A DNA stretch of 64,000 nucleotides. Source: Achatina immaculata. Taxonomy: Eukaryota; Mollusca; Gastropoda; Stylommatophora; Achatinidae. Every line of letters begins with the position of its first letter. Position 1 is the stretch's first letter. Positions 1 through 10,414 of the stretch are shown here, in pieces. The translations under genes were made by a program, and so were the position numbers. The notes under the pieces are model-generated. The model ran no database searches. It saw only the letters and a list, made by a program, of their open reading frames with translations, and was not told the DNA's origin. The stretch covers positions 41,648,221 to 41,712,220 of the forward strand of contig CM019696.1 in the NCBI GenBank assembly GCA_009760885.1, in the 5' to 3' direction.

Positions 1-387
1 AATAGAAATGTGCAGAGCTGGTCACACCAAATTCTTGCATACGATCCGGATGTCTAACTTCAGATTGATTTCAGATCTGACTACATATTACCTGGAGAAT
101 TAAATCTAGCAAGTTTTCTGTCAGAGCATAATCGGGTGCCGAAAAATGTGAGAAAGAAATCATCGAACCATGATCCTAAACCATGCGGAAACATGGTAAC
201 AGCAAGTGTGGTCGATTCTTCTAATCTCCATTATGATGACATACTGCAGTCACCATCTGGTACAGATACATTATAGTCATCCCGGTATGATCAGAAACCC
301 CAGTCATTATCGTTCCACAACCTCGATATACAAATGAACAAGAGAAGGACAGATATATCATGGAGATAAAAATCAAACGTATTGGGT

Positions 388-701
388 ACTCTCCATTGTT
401 TTCTGTTATGTGGGAGACATCCCATACTGGACAGAATCCTACAACCCCAAAGAAATTCGTGAAAGAAAGCGACACAATTGAAAACGTGTCACAGTGACAA
501 CATAAGGCGCTCACAAAAGTTACAAAACACATTGAAAGAGATAAAGAAAAGAGACAGTTCATAATAGCACGAAACAAAACAGCAGAAAAAATAAGAACTG
601 GAGACCCAGTTTACTATAAGAATCACAATTTGTTATTAGAACATGACAAGAAGTGGAAACCAGGTCATTATATCATCGAAATACTGATTCCCGTAGCTTT
701 T
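388..701 (+). pseudogene. Ty3/gypsy integrase C-terminal remnant
   Basis: Translation of this stretch, with frame changes, gives the end of an LTR-retrotransposon integrase. A GRHPIL motif near 395-430 is followed by a basic helical stretch and then GDPVYYKNHN and KWKPGHYII (about 598-690), typical of the Ty3/gypsy integrase tail. Several stops and frame changes make it non-functional. The frame is cut at 701 by a LINE inserted in the opposite direction and resumes at 1598. The preceding 1-387 bases read in the same direction but were not recognised and may be more of the same element. No LTR was found. The family call rests on motifs read by eye. Confidence 0.7.
693..701 (+). repeat. Left target-site duplication of LINE copy 702-1588
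   Basis: The 9-bp sequence gtagctttt occurs here and again at 1589-1597, directly bordering the LINE fragment. The gypsy reading frame is interrupted exactly at this point, so the pair is well explained as a target-site duplication. Confidence 0.75.
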
Positions 702-1588
702 CTTATATCTTATATCTTATATCCTTCCCGTGCCGTTAGACGTCACATAGGGCTCGCAAAGTAGTTCGCCAATTTTTCCTGTCTTCGGCGAGTCTTTCAA
801 CCTCATCAAAGGATTTTATGCCTGTTAACTTGGCCTCTCTTAATAATGTTCTCTTCAGAGTTTCACGCGGTCTGCCCCTTTTTCTTCGGCCTGTTGTGTT
901 CCACTTGATAGCTTGTTTTGGGATGATCTGCTCATTTCTTCTCATCAAGTGGCCAACATATGTCCATCTCCTTTTCCTGATCACCCGTGAGACTGGTTGT
1001 TGTTCAGTCATCTGTCTTATCTCTGCATTGTTCTTGAATTCATTCCACTTGATGCCGAGTATTTTCCTTAGGCATTTGTTTTCAAAAGAGTCTAATTTCT
1101 TTTCTATTTCTTTAGTTGTTTTCCAGCTTTCGCATGCATAAATGAGGGTGGATATTACATTTGAATTGAATAGTCTTAACTTGGCTTTTGTGCTTATAAC
1201 TTTTGAATTCCATATGTTCTCAAGATTCTTGAAGATTGATGCTGCTTTTGCAATTCTGATCCTAACTTCCTTTCTAGTGTCACCATCCTGGTCTATGTAG
1301 CTGCCAAGGTATGCAAATTGATTGACTTCTTCAATATCTGTCCCTTCTATGTGTATTTTTCCATTTTGATTGATGGGAATTTTCATTATTTTTGTTTTGT
1401 CCTTGTTAATTTCAAGTCCTATTTTGCTAGCCAGTGAAGATAGGCTATCTGTTTTTTCTTGCATGGAATTCACATTATTACTGATAAGAGTTATGTCATC
1501 AGCAAAATCAAGATCTTCTAGTTGGGTCCCATGTACCCAGTCAATACCTGTGTTACCTGTGCAGCATTTTTTCATTATGAAGTCTATT
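702..1588 (-). mobile_element. LINE family F1, 5'-truncated copy
   Basis: The minus strand is open for 279 codons (736-1575). It starts just before the reverse transcriptase catalytic motif (LDFADDITL) and runs through the thumb to the family's C-terminal domain, with YVGHLMRR and then GRRKRGRPRETLKRT. The endonuclease and the first half of the RT are missing, as expected for a 5'-truncated insertion. The 3' end lies at 702-725 and is a short ATAAG-type repeat (tatcttatat on the plus strand), the family's microsatellite tail. The element sits inside a gypsy remnant and is flanked by a 9-bp duplication. It looks RTE-like. The open frame lacks the parts needed for autonomous movement. Confidence 0.85.
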
Positions 1589-1597
1589 GTAGCTTTT

Positions 1598-1677
1598 ACA
1601 ATTAAAAAAAAATCAAATTACAGGGTAAATACACAAGAGTGCATGCTCAAGATATCAGACGTTCAGATCAGGAGTGA
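1598..1677 (+). pseudogene. Gypsy integrase remnant, part after the LINE insertion
   Basis: After the right target duplication the plus strand continues in one frame with GKYTRVHAQDIRR and a stop at 1675-1677. This is the usual basic end of a gypsy integrase, where the last strand is followed by a VHA(E/Q)DIR-like motif. It continues the protein fragment that ends at 701, which confirms that the LINE split one pre-existing element. 1678-2037 probably holds more of the same element (A/G-rich, stops in all frames), but nothing specific was recognised. Confidence 0.6.
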
Positions 1678-2037
1678 ACGATACCAAAAGCATCAAACCA
1701 TAGCAGAAGAAAAGCAGCCACACTGGCAGAAGGCAGCGTGAGTCATTCTAGTTTTAGCGAGAATTAAATGGACAGTTCGTAGCAGAAGTAACTCACACAG
1801 AGGAGAATGAACCTGTCTCCAAACGGAGGCCAGTGGAATATTCGGAAGACCAAATATTGAGTGAGAGAAGTGTAGAGTTTAGTGATCCACCAAACCTATT
1901 CAGTAAAATCAGTGAGATGAAACAGGTTACCAGGAGACTTCAAGACAAAGTTAAATTCACGATAGAAAACAAAACTTGGACGAAAACAAAGTAAACAAAG
2001 GTCATTCAGTTTATCATGGAGGATAATTCCGATACGG

Positions 2038-2164
2038 AGAATTAGTTCACGTAAGAATGACACATCACATTTATGAGTGAAAGAATTAGTCCAAGGAAGA
2101 ATGACACGTCACATTTGTGAGTGAAAGAATTAGTCCAAGAAGAATGACACGTCACATTTATGAA
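2038..2164 (+). repeat. 43-44-bp tandem repeat, three copies
   Basis: Three successive copies of a unit that starts agaattagt and contains aagaatgacac and tcacattt. The units differ by a few substitutions and one indel. It lies between the gypsy remnant and the CR1-like LINE and could be LTR-internal repeats of the gypsy element. No terminal LTR partner was found. Confidence 0.8.
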
Positions 2165-2229
2165 AAAAAATTAATGATATATAGTATGTCTTCCTTGTGT
2201 CTTGATCGATGAAGTGCTTCATCTTGGCT

Positions 2230-4230
2230 AATTAGTATCCTTTTTGCGCAATGAGTTTTGTTAGAGGGCGCACATGAGAGTTCCAAGTCAGATGCTGGTC
2301 AATAATAAGGCCTAGTGTTTTGTGCTCGCTAAGGTTTCCTACCTGTGATGTTTCCATACAGAGCCGACGTGTTTCTTCTGTCGCATTTTGTAGTTTCGGC
2401 CTTGTTGTTATGAGCACTGATTTTGTTTTATCAGTATAAGCATGCGATTGTTGCTGCTAATTTTAATTGGATATGTAACTCGACCTGAATAATTGATTCT
2501 AAGTTAATACAGTCGTAGTCACTTGTGTACACTATGCAGTCATCGGCAAAAAGGTCACAATATGAGTATTTAAGATGAAGTGGATGATCATTGATATAGA
2601 TAGCAAAGAGCAACGGGCCTAAATTAGAACCTTGCGGAACACCAGTGTCAATTTTAACAGAATTTGATAGAGAATTGTTGAAGAATACTACCTGTTGTCT
2701 GTCTGAAAGAAATAATACAGTTGATTTTTTTAGGTGAGGGTACAGTAATTCTTTATTCTTTTTACAGGAATATCATGATCAATCATGTCAAATGCTTTTT
2801 TAAAGCCGACAAAGATGGCATCACATAGTCTGTCGTTATTTATATTTACTAACCAATTTTCTGTAATTTTGGTGAGAGCTGTGTGGCAGGAATGAATGGA
2901 TCTAATGCCTGACTGACTGTCTATGAGTAAATTGTTCTCATATCTATGTCGTAGAGTTATTTTGTGTATTTGTTTTTCAAGTGGTTTTGATAATGACGAT
3001 AGTATGGACCTTGGTCTATTGTTGTTAAGATTGTTGGATGAGCCAGAGGATACACTTTAGCGGTTTTAAAAGCCTCGAGGAAATAACATTTTGCAATGCA
3101 CTAGTTGTAAATGTATGTTAGTGTATGTGTAATGACAGGTGCAGCATAACGTAAGATCTTATTACTAATATCGTCATGCCCAGCTGTATTGTTGTTTTTA
3201 AACGAAAAGAGATAACTGTGAACTTCACTGACTGTTAGGAATGGAATGTTTAACTGTTTAAGTACATCTGCCGCCAAGAAATGATTATAGCTCATGTAAG
3301 TCGCATACTGGAGCTGGTACTGAAGATTAAAGAATATTGATTTGTTCTCTGAAATGAATAAACTAGAAAAAATGTAGGAACAGTTTTATTACTTAACGAC
3401 TACAAGGTTGTGACGTTTCGTCGTTTATACATTTTATACATTTTGGTACACAGCTTTACTGCAGTGCTTCGTGTATAGTTGTATACTTATACACTTCTGT
3501 GAAATGAGAGCTGATTTGTGCGCTAGTTTATGCATGATTACGGTCTTGAAACCAAATTCTTTCTTTTTATTTGATAGGGTATTTATTGCTCTCCAAACTG
3601 ATTTACTGTCTGATTTTTCTCTACTAGATTCCTAAAGTAATTTTTTTCATGTCTTATTTAATATTGAACTTTCTTTCTAAATGACCGGTAGGTCCTTAAG
3701 TCTTTGATTGTGTGCACCCTGTCGCGTTCTCTCATGGCATGTAATATTTCGGATGTTATCCAAGGTTACTTTGTCTGGTGTTTTACTCTTACCTCTTTCA
3801 TGGGGACATGCTTGTCTAAGATATACCCCAGTTAATTGCTACACGTGTGTAAGTGAAGATGCCTGCAGATCATTAAGCAATAATTCTAGGTAATTTTTTT
3901 TTAACTTATCAATTTTATACTTGTGTGATTGCGTTTATACCCCTTTCTCGTCCACGTACAGCAGACTGAGTAATAATCACTCAACGAAGTATGAGGGAGG
4001 TTAATTCAATAATGTTATCTGGGTGACCTACACATATATGATCTAATAGTGTGGATGATACCTCTGTTACTCTAGTAGGTTTGGGGAACAATTTGGAAAA
4101 AATCGTAAGATAAAATAATATTCCTCCAGGTTGGATTTGATTGTGTTAAGTCTATGCTGAGGTCTCGAAGAATGATAATATTATTCAACTTCAAAGTTGA
4201 GACTTCATCCGATTCTAAGGAATGTTATAG
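2230..4230 (-). pseudogene. CR1/Jockey-like LINE, decayed
   Basis: Reading the minus strand from about 4200 down to 2230 gives an ordered but frame-broken non-LTR element. First comes the endonuclease end (PTRVTEVSSTLLDHI, about 4020-4110), then a charged linker (RERTR, about 3720). RT motifs follow: SQSGIRSIHSCHTAL (about 2890-2930), KKAFDMIDHDI (about 2770-2800), GVPQGSNLGPLLFAIYIND (about 2590-2650), LFADD (2541-2555) and the post-catalytic segment at 2232-2417. Order and motifs match the CR1/Jockey group, unlike the GH...RGRP families elsewhere here. Many stops and frameshifts show it is old. The upstream half of the endonuclease was not found. Confidence 0.8.
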
Positions 4231-4404
4231 CTAGAGGTTGGGTGGGGGATACGCTCTCCACTCCAATTAAATGTCTCCAAGGCGCGCGTCTCAAATAGCC
4301 TATAACGGTCCAAGTCCAGATTCTGGATTTCTCGTGGCGGAACTGTTTAAACTTACAGGAGAAAGGGCGAAAGGAGAATATCTGGCACCTGAAAACCAGA
4401 CGTT

Positions 4405-4445
4405 TCGGGTAGATGAGCAGCTTGGTTGGTAGCTCATCTAAGCGA
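4405..4445. other. Perfect 9-bp hairpin upstream of family X
   Basis: tagatgagc (4410-4418) and gctcatcta (4432-4440) are perfectly complementary around a 13-base loop. The segment 4231-4480 is otherwise unassigned, and the hairpin is not repeated at the second family X locus. It could be a chance structure or the decayed D-arm of a tRNA-derived SINE. Confidence 0.35.
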
Positions 4446-4479
4446 ATTAAAACTCTGATTTAAATCCCGCTGTGGCTTG

Positions 4480-5175
4480 ATTTTTCAGCTGCCATGCATG
4501 GAGTCAAACTTCTCCTGGCCAATGAAGAAAAATATGATTAGGGTTGCCATGCGGCGCAGCTGTGAAAAAGATGATGTAAAGGATAAAGTGAACTTTAATC
4601 GATATGTCCAGTAATCTCGCGGCGAGAGCTACTCATGCCACGGCACCTCTGCTCTAGAGGGCGGCCATGTCCTATATACACCCATACTGGTGAAATATGC
4701 CTAAACCGGCTTAACCCAGGGGTGAAACTACTAGTGGCGAGGATTCGTCCTTCTTAACAAAATCTCCGTTCTGGTCACAACTAGGAAGAGAAGCGGCCGC
4801 GACCACAAAATGCTGATGTCGGAGACACTGGACCAGTGCATTCTAGATAGGACACCACCTCTCACCCGACGGGGATACATGCGTATCCTAATCACGCTGA
4901 GGTTTTCCGGTGAGAAAGTCCAACACTGGATTGGATGGACAACCATCTCTCAACCGGTGGGGATATACTTATATCCAAGCACGTCGAGGTTTTCCGGTGA
5001 GAAAGTCCAACTCTAGATTAAACTGATGCACCTCGCGATAATCTGAACCTCTTTTGGTCCTCTTGTGGATCTTTTGTGATCCTATCAAGGACCACAAGAA
5101 TAAATTCAGGAGGATCACGGAGCGGTCTTGGTGGTAGAAGCGAACGAAGAAGAAGAAGACGAATAAGAAGAAAAA
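4480..5175 (+). repeat. Family X, GC-rich dispersed repeat, copy 1
   Basis: This stretch matches 44545-45400 over most of its length, and part matches 44222-44345 in inverted orientation. Shared blocks include ggcgaggattcgtcct, ggtcacaactaggaag, tcggagacactggacca and gaggttttccggtgagaaag. The last block occurs twice here (about 4900 and 4990), in a local direct repeat of about 85 bp. The copy ends in a GAA-rich tail (about 5138-5180), like the 3' simple-repeat tails of retroposons. There is no convincing reading frame. It may be a non-autonomous retroposon, a LINE 5' UTR, or a structured RNA element. Confidence 0.75.
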
Positions 5176-5639
5176 GAGACCTCATCCATCATGGTAATGA
5201 AGTGATCGTACCACAGGGAAGATGGGACTGGGTTACAGTGCAAAAGTCCAATAATAATGGACCCTAGTTTGGCAGTTTAACTTCCACGGACGGATGCTCG
5301 GTCCCACTACCTAAAGACCACGAGAATTTATACTACTCTATATCCCGATGGTCTTGAAATAAGGCCCTACAATTTATCCAGATATGTGCCTTAATGGAAT
5401 GAAAACGAGGATTTTAACTCTGCCTTACTTTTGGTAGAATTGGAACCCCGCTACTTAAAAATCAGAGGCGAATGTCTACATCCGAGAGCACATAACCCTA
5501 ACAAGGCAGTATTTTGATATAACACTGCCTTACATTATATAAATTAAGAGAATACAGCCTTGTAGGATTAGACCTCGAAAAAACTGTAGATAAAGCACTT
5601 TAGTGAGACGTGAGAGATAGAAAAATCACAAGAGAATTA
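5176..5639. other. Unassigned spacer
   Basis: No reading frame, repeat or RNA motif was recognised in this stretch. It may hold worn repeat sequence. Confidence 0.5.
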
Positions 5640-5730
5640 CATGGGATTCGAACCTCGGACTCCGGTAGGACGACCAGAACTTTACCCATGATAGAACAGC
5701 GTACTAACGATGTGCGCTAACTCGCACCTC
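5640..5730 (-). repeat. tRNA-derived SINE-like copy
   Basis: On the minus strand the sequence carries a perfect pol III B-box, GGTTCGAATCCC (plus 5643-5654). About 60 bases upstream is an A-box-like segment, GAGTTAGCGCAC (around 5711-5725), and the head reads GGAGGTG. The spacing is longer than in a normal tRNA gene and the anticodon arm cannot be folded cleanly, so a SINE head is more likely than a functional tRNA gene. No matching copy was found elsewhere in the window. Confidence 0.5.
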
Positions 5731-5761
5731 CAAAACGAAGGTGTTTGTAAGCATAGTCATT

Positions 5762-5935
5762 AGTAACTGTTCAGTTAATATTCCAGTAAAGAGATGAATG
5801 GCGACTACTGTTAATACATTAGTAAAAGGATGAATGGCAATTGCAGTTAATACATTAGTGAGGTTATGAATGGCGACTACAGTTAAGTATTAATTTTAAA
5901 AATATGCCGGCGACTACGGTTAGCACATTAGTAAA
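5762..5935 (+). repeat. Degenerate ~36-bp minisatellite
   Basis: Four to five imperfect units contain gttaatacattagta followed by gatgaatggcgactac. Units differ by substitutions and small indels. 5936-6200 is A-rich and holds nothing recognisable. Confidence 0.65.
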
Positions 5936-6202
5936 GAAGATAAGAAAAATGCTGATGGTCAGAATAACAATAAACTCGAAGATGTAATTAAGAGCAGTCA
6001 AGAGAAAAATATTCTATAGGGGCTACTGATAGGAACTGAACATTTATAATTAAAAGATAGGAGATTTTGATTGGGACAAGAAGATAGAAGAGCCATGAAG
6101 ATAGGTCTAACAAAAAAGATTTTTATAGATTAAAAAAAACTGAATTAAATGTGAGAAAATAATAAAGATAAAGGATGTATGGATATATGTATGTGTATGT
6201 TA

Positions 6203-6299
6203 TGCCAAACACCATAAGAAATAATATCTTGGTGGCAAACGACAGGCATTTGTAGAAAACCCTTCCGGAAGCCCCAAGTGCCTTGTACACTTAAGGTTC

Positions 6300-6345
<46 letters not shown>

Positions 6346-6357
6346 GGAAAGAGAGAG
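6203..6357 (+). mobile_element. LINE family F3, internally deleted 3'-end fragment
   Basis: 6203-6238 matches the F3 LINE at about 22465-22500 (aacaccataagaaataa). 6240-6300 then matches its last part (gcatttgtagaaaaccc, gcacttaaggttcagag), followed by the family's GA-type tail to about 6357. About 225 bases present in the full copy are missing between the blocks. It is a relic that marks the 3' end and tail of family F3. Confidence 0.75.
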
Positions 6358-6427
6358 TTATGTAGTTATGAATTTCTACATTGAATATAACCAAAATAGG
6401 ACCAACTAGTCGTTCCAATTCCATGCA

Positions 6428-7050
6428 ATGTAATTTTATTTAGGTTGACATTTAGTTGTGGAAATGGTAAGTCAGTTTCAAGTTCTATCAATTCATATGG
6501 GTGTGGTCGATTAAGTATTTCTTGGAAGTGTTCGCCCCATCTTTGCTTTTTTTTTCTTTTCTTGATCTTACTAGTGTAACAGTTTTGCTAAGAATTGGTC
6601 TTTCTTGTGATGCAGTAGTGCCTTTTAGCCTCTTTTGTATGTTGTATAGAATTTTGCTGCCTCTGTTTTGCTGCTTTCTCTGCTTCTTTCGCCATACTGT
6701 CCATGTATTCTCTTGTATCCCTTCTAGCCGAACTTTTTACTTCATTGTCTAGTTCTTTGTATGTTGCTATTGAAAAATCTCTTCCAAGATCTGTCTTTAC
6801 ATTCAACATGGCTAATTTGGCTGCTCGTCTTTCATATATGGATTTTCGTGAGTTATATGACATTCCATGCTTTTCTACTTGTTGTTTGCAGTGCAGCACG
6901 TGTTTTAGCTGCTGTAATTATGGTTGTGCTGCAAGAATATCATAATGCATCTATATCTGTCTCTTCTAACTCACTGAATGCAGCGAACTGTTTGGTAAGT
7001 TCCAAATTAAATTCATTCTTAATATTTTCATCCTGTAGGCATGCATGAAA
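6428..7050 (-). pseudogene. LINE fragment, region between endonuclease and RT
   Basis: The minus strand encodes, with stops, the charged linker that in RTE-like LINEs joins the endonuclease to the reverse transcriptase. It includes an acidic stretch ending FSELEETDIDAL, then RDTREYMDSMAKEAEKAAKQ (around 6650-6720), then WGEHFQEILNRPHP (around 6500-6545), the usual start of the RT region. Neither the catalytic endonuclease nor the RT core is present. It is not clear which F family it belongs to. Confidence 0.65.
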
Positions 7051-7189
7051 CTCTCTACTGTAGAGAGAGGAACAACACCAACTCCTTCAGTTCATCATAG
7101 GAAGTACCCCCCCCCCCCTCAGACTAGCGTTTCGGCCCTATTAAACTCCTGACCCTCTAAGGGTGTGGGCCCTCTGGGTCATGACTCCA

Positions 7190-7290
7190 GAGTTGTTGCT
7201 TTTTTTTCTTCCTGGGATTGAACCCGTGATCTTCCAGTTTGCACTGCACTTTGAAATTGCGTCTTTAGCGATTTAGCTACGGAGGACGGA
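7190..7290 (-). repeat. tRNA-derived SINE-like copy
   Basis: The minus strand has an A-box-like TAGCTAAATCGCTAAAGACG (plus about 7259-7279) and a clear B-box GGGTTCAATCCC (plus 7214-7225), about 35 bases apart as in a tRNA, followed by an A-rich run. It lies just beyond the 3' end of the RLE-type LINE. A poly-C run sits nearby at about 7109-7118. Functional tRNA status is unlikely because the stems do not pair well. Confidence 0.5.
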
Positions 7291-7327
7291 CTGGTATTGG
7301 TTGTGACAAATGAAATTATTTATGTTC

Positions 7328-9480
7328 TCAATGCTTGTTTCGCATACTCCACAGCCAGCATGAAGCCTTTTCTGTTGTTTCTGAAAGGCTTTTCAATGCC
7401 TTTGCTTTTCCCTTTATTCTCAGTTGCTTACATAGGTCGTATGCTGATGTTGATACGAATCCTCTCGCTCCGACTTCTACAGCTATCACTTTGGCCCTGA
7501 CTCCTGCCCCCTGCCTCAGTTGCTTGAAAAGATCATTGCACTTCTCAGATTTGAATAGATGCTACTTCTCTATTCTTGTTTCGAACGGAACTGTAAGCTC
7601 GATCATTATTAGTGTGTTTTTCTATGGAGTATACTACAATGCCAGGTCGCATTCCTGTGTTCTTAATGGCAGTCGGGTATTCTCTTCTTCCTGGTAGGTC
7701 TCCTATCACATCCCAGTCATTTCCACCATCTAGCAGTGATGGTAATGAAATGTCCATGATTTCAATATTCGATGTCGTACCAGCACCTATGAAGTATTAA
7801 GGTGGGACTTCAATTCTTTTGCTGTTATGTGCTTTATCTTCTGCCCTGTCTACAATGGCTACTAGTTCCTGCAGCACTCTGTTGTGCCGTCAGGTGTAGC
7901 GTCCTTGACCTATTGATACTCTGCATGCTGACAGCACATGTTCCAATGTTTGCCTTCCATTGCAGAGAGAGCATTTTGTGTCTTCTGATACACCCCATCT
8001 GTATAGGTTGAAGCCTGTAGGCAGGTCAAAAATAGCTCTGATGATGAAGCTGTCTCAAGGGTGCCATATTCCAGATGTCATTCCATGTTAGTGATCTCTG
8101 CAAGACTTCCTCGCATGTTGTCCACTGACCTTGCTGTGCCTGTTTGACTGCCTTCTGGACCCGCTTATCATCCTCTGACTTCCTTACTTCGCTGGTGATC
8201 ATATCTCTTCTTTCCTTACATGAAGCCTTTCACCGCCATTTGATTTCACCATGACCAAACCCCTTCTGTTGGTCTGAGTGTATCCTGTGTTTCTCTGGCT
8301 GTGATCACTTCCTCACTTATGTTCCATTTCCGTCCAGTTTTAAATGCTGGCTACACTTCTCGTACTACCGGATCTGTAGATTATTGTAGCATCATTGCAC
8401 GCCTTGTCTTTCCTACCTTGTATTCTTCGACCACAGATTTGAATGGTAGCTGCAGTTTGCTTTTCTTGCAGTACAGTGCTGCATCAGTTAATCCTGGTGG
8501 TACGCCCACCCACTTTCGTATGGATTTATTTATCTTTCTTTCGACTGCCTCTACTGTCCTGGTTCTTACTTCGTAAAGGAATAGTGCCCACATGGCAGCC
8601 TCATATACTCTGCCAAGGCTCTTCACTGGCTCTTCCCCTACAGCTTGGATTATTTGATTTGTCACTGTGTACGATCTTTCTATCACTTTCCCTTTCATGA
8701 GTGACAGGCTTCTTGACTTCTTTGGCTTGAAGCTCATGCGGCACCATATGATAAGGCTGTCCAAACGCTCTAACATCTTTCGTGCCTGTGCTTCACTGGT
8801 TGTTATTACTGTTGTGTCATCCATGAATGCTTTTAGTGGTGGCATCTTACATCAATTTCTGAACCTTGGGCCTTCTGCTGCTCCTTCTGCTGCCCTCAAG
8901 ATTGCTTGCATGACTAGTATGAACAGTATAGGAGGTATTGTATAACCCACTGCAATTCTTACCTGAGCTCAGTCCATCTTGTAAAATATCCTGTGTTCCA
9001 AATCTCACGAGGAACCCGGTGAAGTACATTTTCAGCATCTTCATGATTTATTTTGGCACATGATACATGTCTAGTGCTAGCCATATCATCTGGTGCGGTA
9101 CTGAGCCATACGCACTGGGTAGGTCAAGCCATATTGCCTTTAGATCTTGCTTTCCAGATCTTGCCTTTTGAATAGCTTTCCACATCACTGAAGAATGCTC
9201 TAGACATCCTGGGGAACCTGGATTTCCTTCTTTCTAACGGATGTATCAACGTAACCATTATATAAGAGGTATGTTGTTAGTCTCCTTGCCATCACGGAGA
9301 AAAATATCTTTCCTTCCACATTCAGAAGTGAGAAGGGTCTGAACTGGTTGATTTCAGTGTAATTCTGCTCCTTTGGGACGTATACTCCATTAGGGTTTTT
9401 CCATTCTTTACTTATGTGTCCCTTATGTTTATGGAGCTTCTTTAGTACTACCCCATCCGCAGTTCTGTGTATATTCATGC
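7328..9480 (-). pseudogene. R2/NeSL/Hero-type LINE with zinc knuckle and RLE domain
   Basis: Minus-strand order: RT entry with VYVPKEQN and SLLNVEGKIFFSVMARRL (about 9270-9400), AYGSVPHQM (about 9100), and an RT catalytic box of the form AFMDD (about 8820-8835) within a 154-codon open stretch (8381-8845). This is followed by SIRKWVGVPPGL and KLQLPFKSV, a complete CX2CX7HX4C knuckle (CSLC...HVLSAC, 7923-7973), and the nuclease region with RPGIVVYS (about 7640), MIELTVPFE (about 7590) and VEVGARGFV (about 7470). A stop lies at 7328-7330. This layout is that of LINEs carrying a restriction-like endonuclease rather than an APE-type one. Multiple stops and frameshifts make it inactive, and the N-terminal DNA-binding part is missing. 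Confidence 0.8.
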
Positions 9481-9668
9481 CACGTTGAGTGTTAAATGTC
9501 CTGCCACAAGTGCATGGATACTCTACCCGCTGTTCTCAAATCGAATTAATTTAGTCAAGCATGGTCGTTTCCATATTGTCATCAGTTTATCCATTATTCT
9601 CTACCCCTCCCTCCCTTTTCCCTTAATCCTGGGGGTATTTATTCTTTTTTAAATTTTGTAGCGAGAGT

Positions 9669-10037
9669 ATGACGGCTGACAGAATTGATAGTGTGACGGC
9701 TGACAGGGTTGATAGTGTGACGGCTGACAGGATTGATAGTGTGACGGCTGACAGGGTTGATAGTGTGACGGTTGACAGGGTTGATAGTGTCACGGATGAC
9801 GGGGTTAATAGTGTGACGGCTGATTGGGTTGATAGTGTGACGGCTGACAGGGTTGATAGTGTGACGGCTGACAGGATTAATAGTGTGGCGGCTGACAGGA
9901 TTGATAGTGTGACGGCTGACAGGGTTGATAGTATGACGGCTGACAGGGTTGATAGTTTGACGGCTGACAGGATTGATAGTGTGACGGCTGACAGGATTGA
10001 TAGTATGACGGCTGACAGAGTCGATAGTATGACGGCT
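9669..10037 (+). repeat. 24-bp minisatellite ending at the assembly gap
   Basis: About 15 copies of a 24-bp unit of the type gacggctgacagggttgata plus gtgt, with substitutions but almost no indels. Because 24 is divisible by three, several frames stay open and translate to eight-residue repeats (TADRIDSV on the plus strand). No gene should be read from this. The array is cut by the run of N, so its real length is unknown. Confidence 0.9.
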
Positions 10038-10137
10038 NNNNNNNNNNNNNNNNNNNNNNNNNNNNNNNNNNNNNNNNNNNNNNNNNNNNNNNNNNNNNNN
10101 NNNNNNNNNNNNNNNNNNNNNNNNNNNNNNNNNNNNN
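10038..10137. other. Assembly gap of exactly 100 N
   Basis: A run of exactly 100 undetermined bases, the conventional size for a gap of unknown length. Its left edge is a minisatellite and its right edge is the first base of duplicated block A. True adjacency across it is not established. Confidence 0.97.
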
Positions 10138-10414
10138 AAAAAAACAACAAAATATACACAAAATGGTCCTATGGTATCTGTCAATTTATCAAAGCTTTCA
10201 TCCAGGCTGATATTAACATTATGATGTGATAGCTGTTTAAATTGTTGTAAATGCTAAAAATAGTATCACATCATTTATTGTTAAAACACGACAGTCATAA
10301 TGAATGATAACAAAGAGTGTTTGTGTGTCACAGGTGTTATCTGGCAGTCTACTCACTTCTTAACTTTCACCAACAGTGAACTTTAACCTACACAATGCTG
10401 TTTTTATGTCCCCT

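Noticed and set aside
5640..5730. Functional tRNA gene on the minus strand
   Set aside because: The B-box is perfect, but A-box spacing is too long and the stems do not fold into a cloverleaf. A SINE head is the better reading.
9623..10229. Long open frames with eight-residue repeats (TADRIDSV and antisense versions)
   Set aside because: They come from a 24-bp minisatellite, which stays open in several frames, and they run through the run of N. No start context, splice signal or domain supports a protein.
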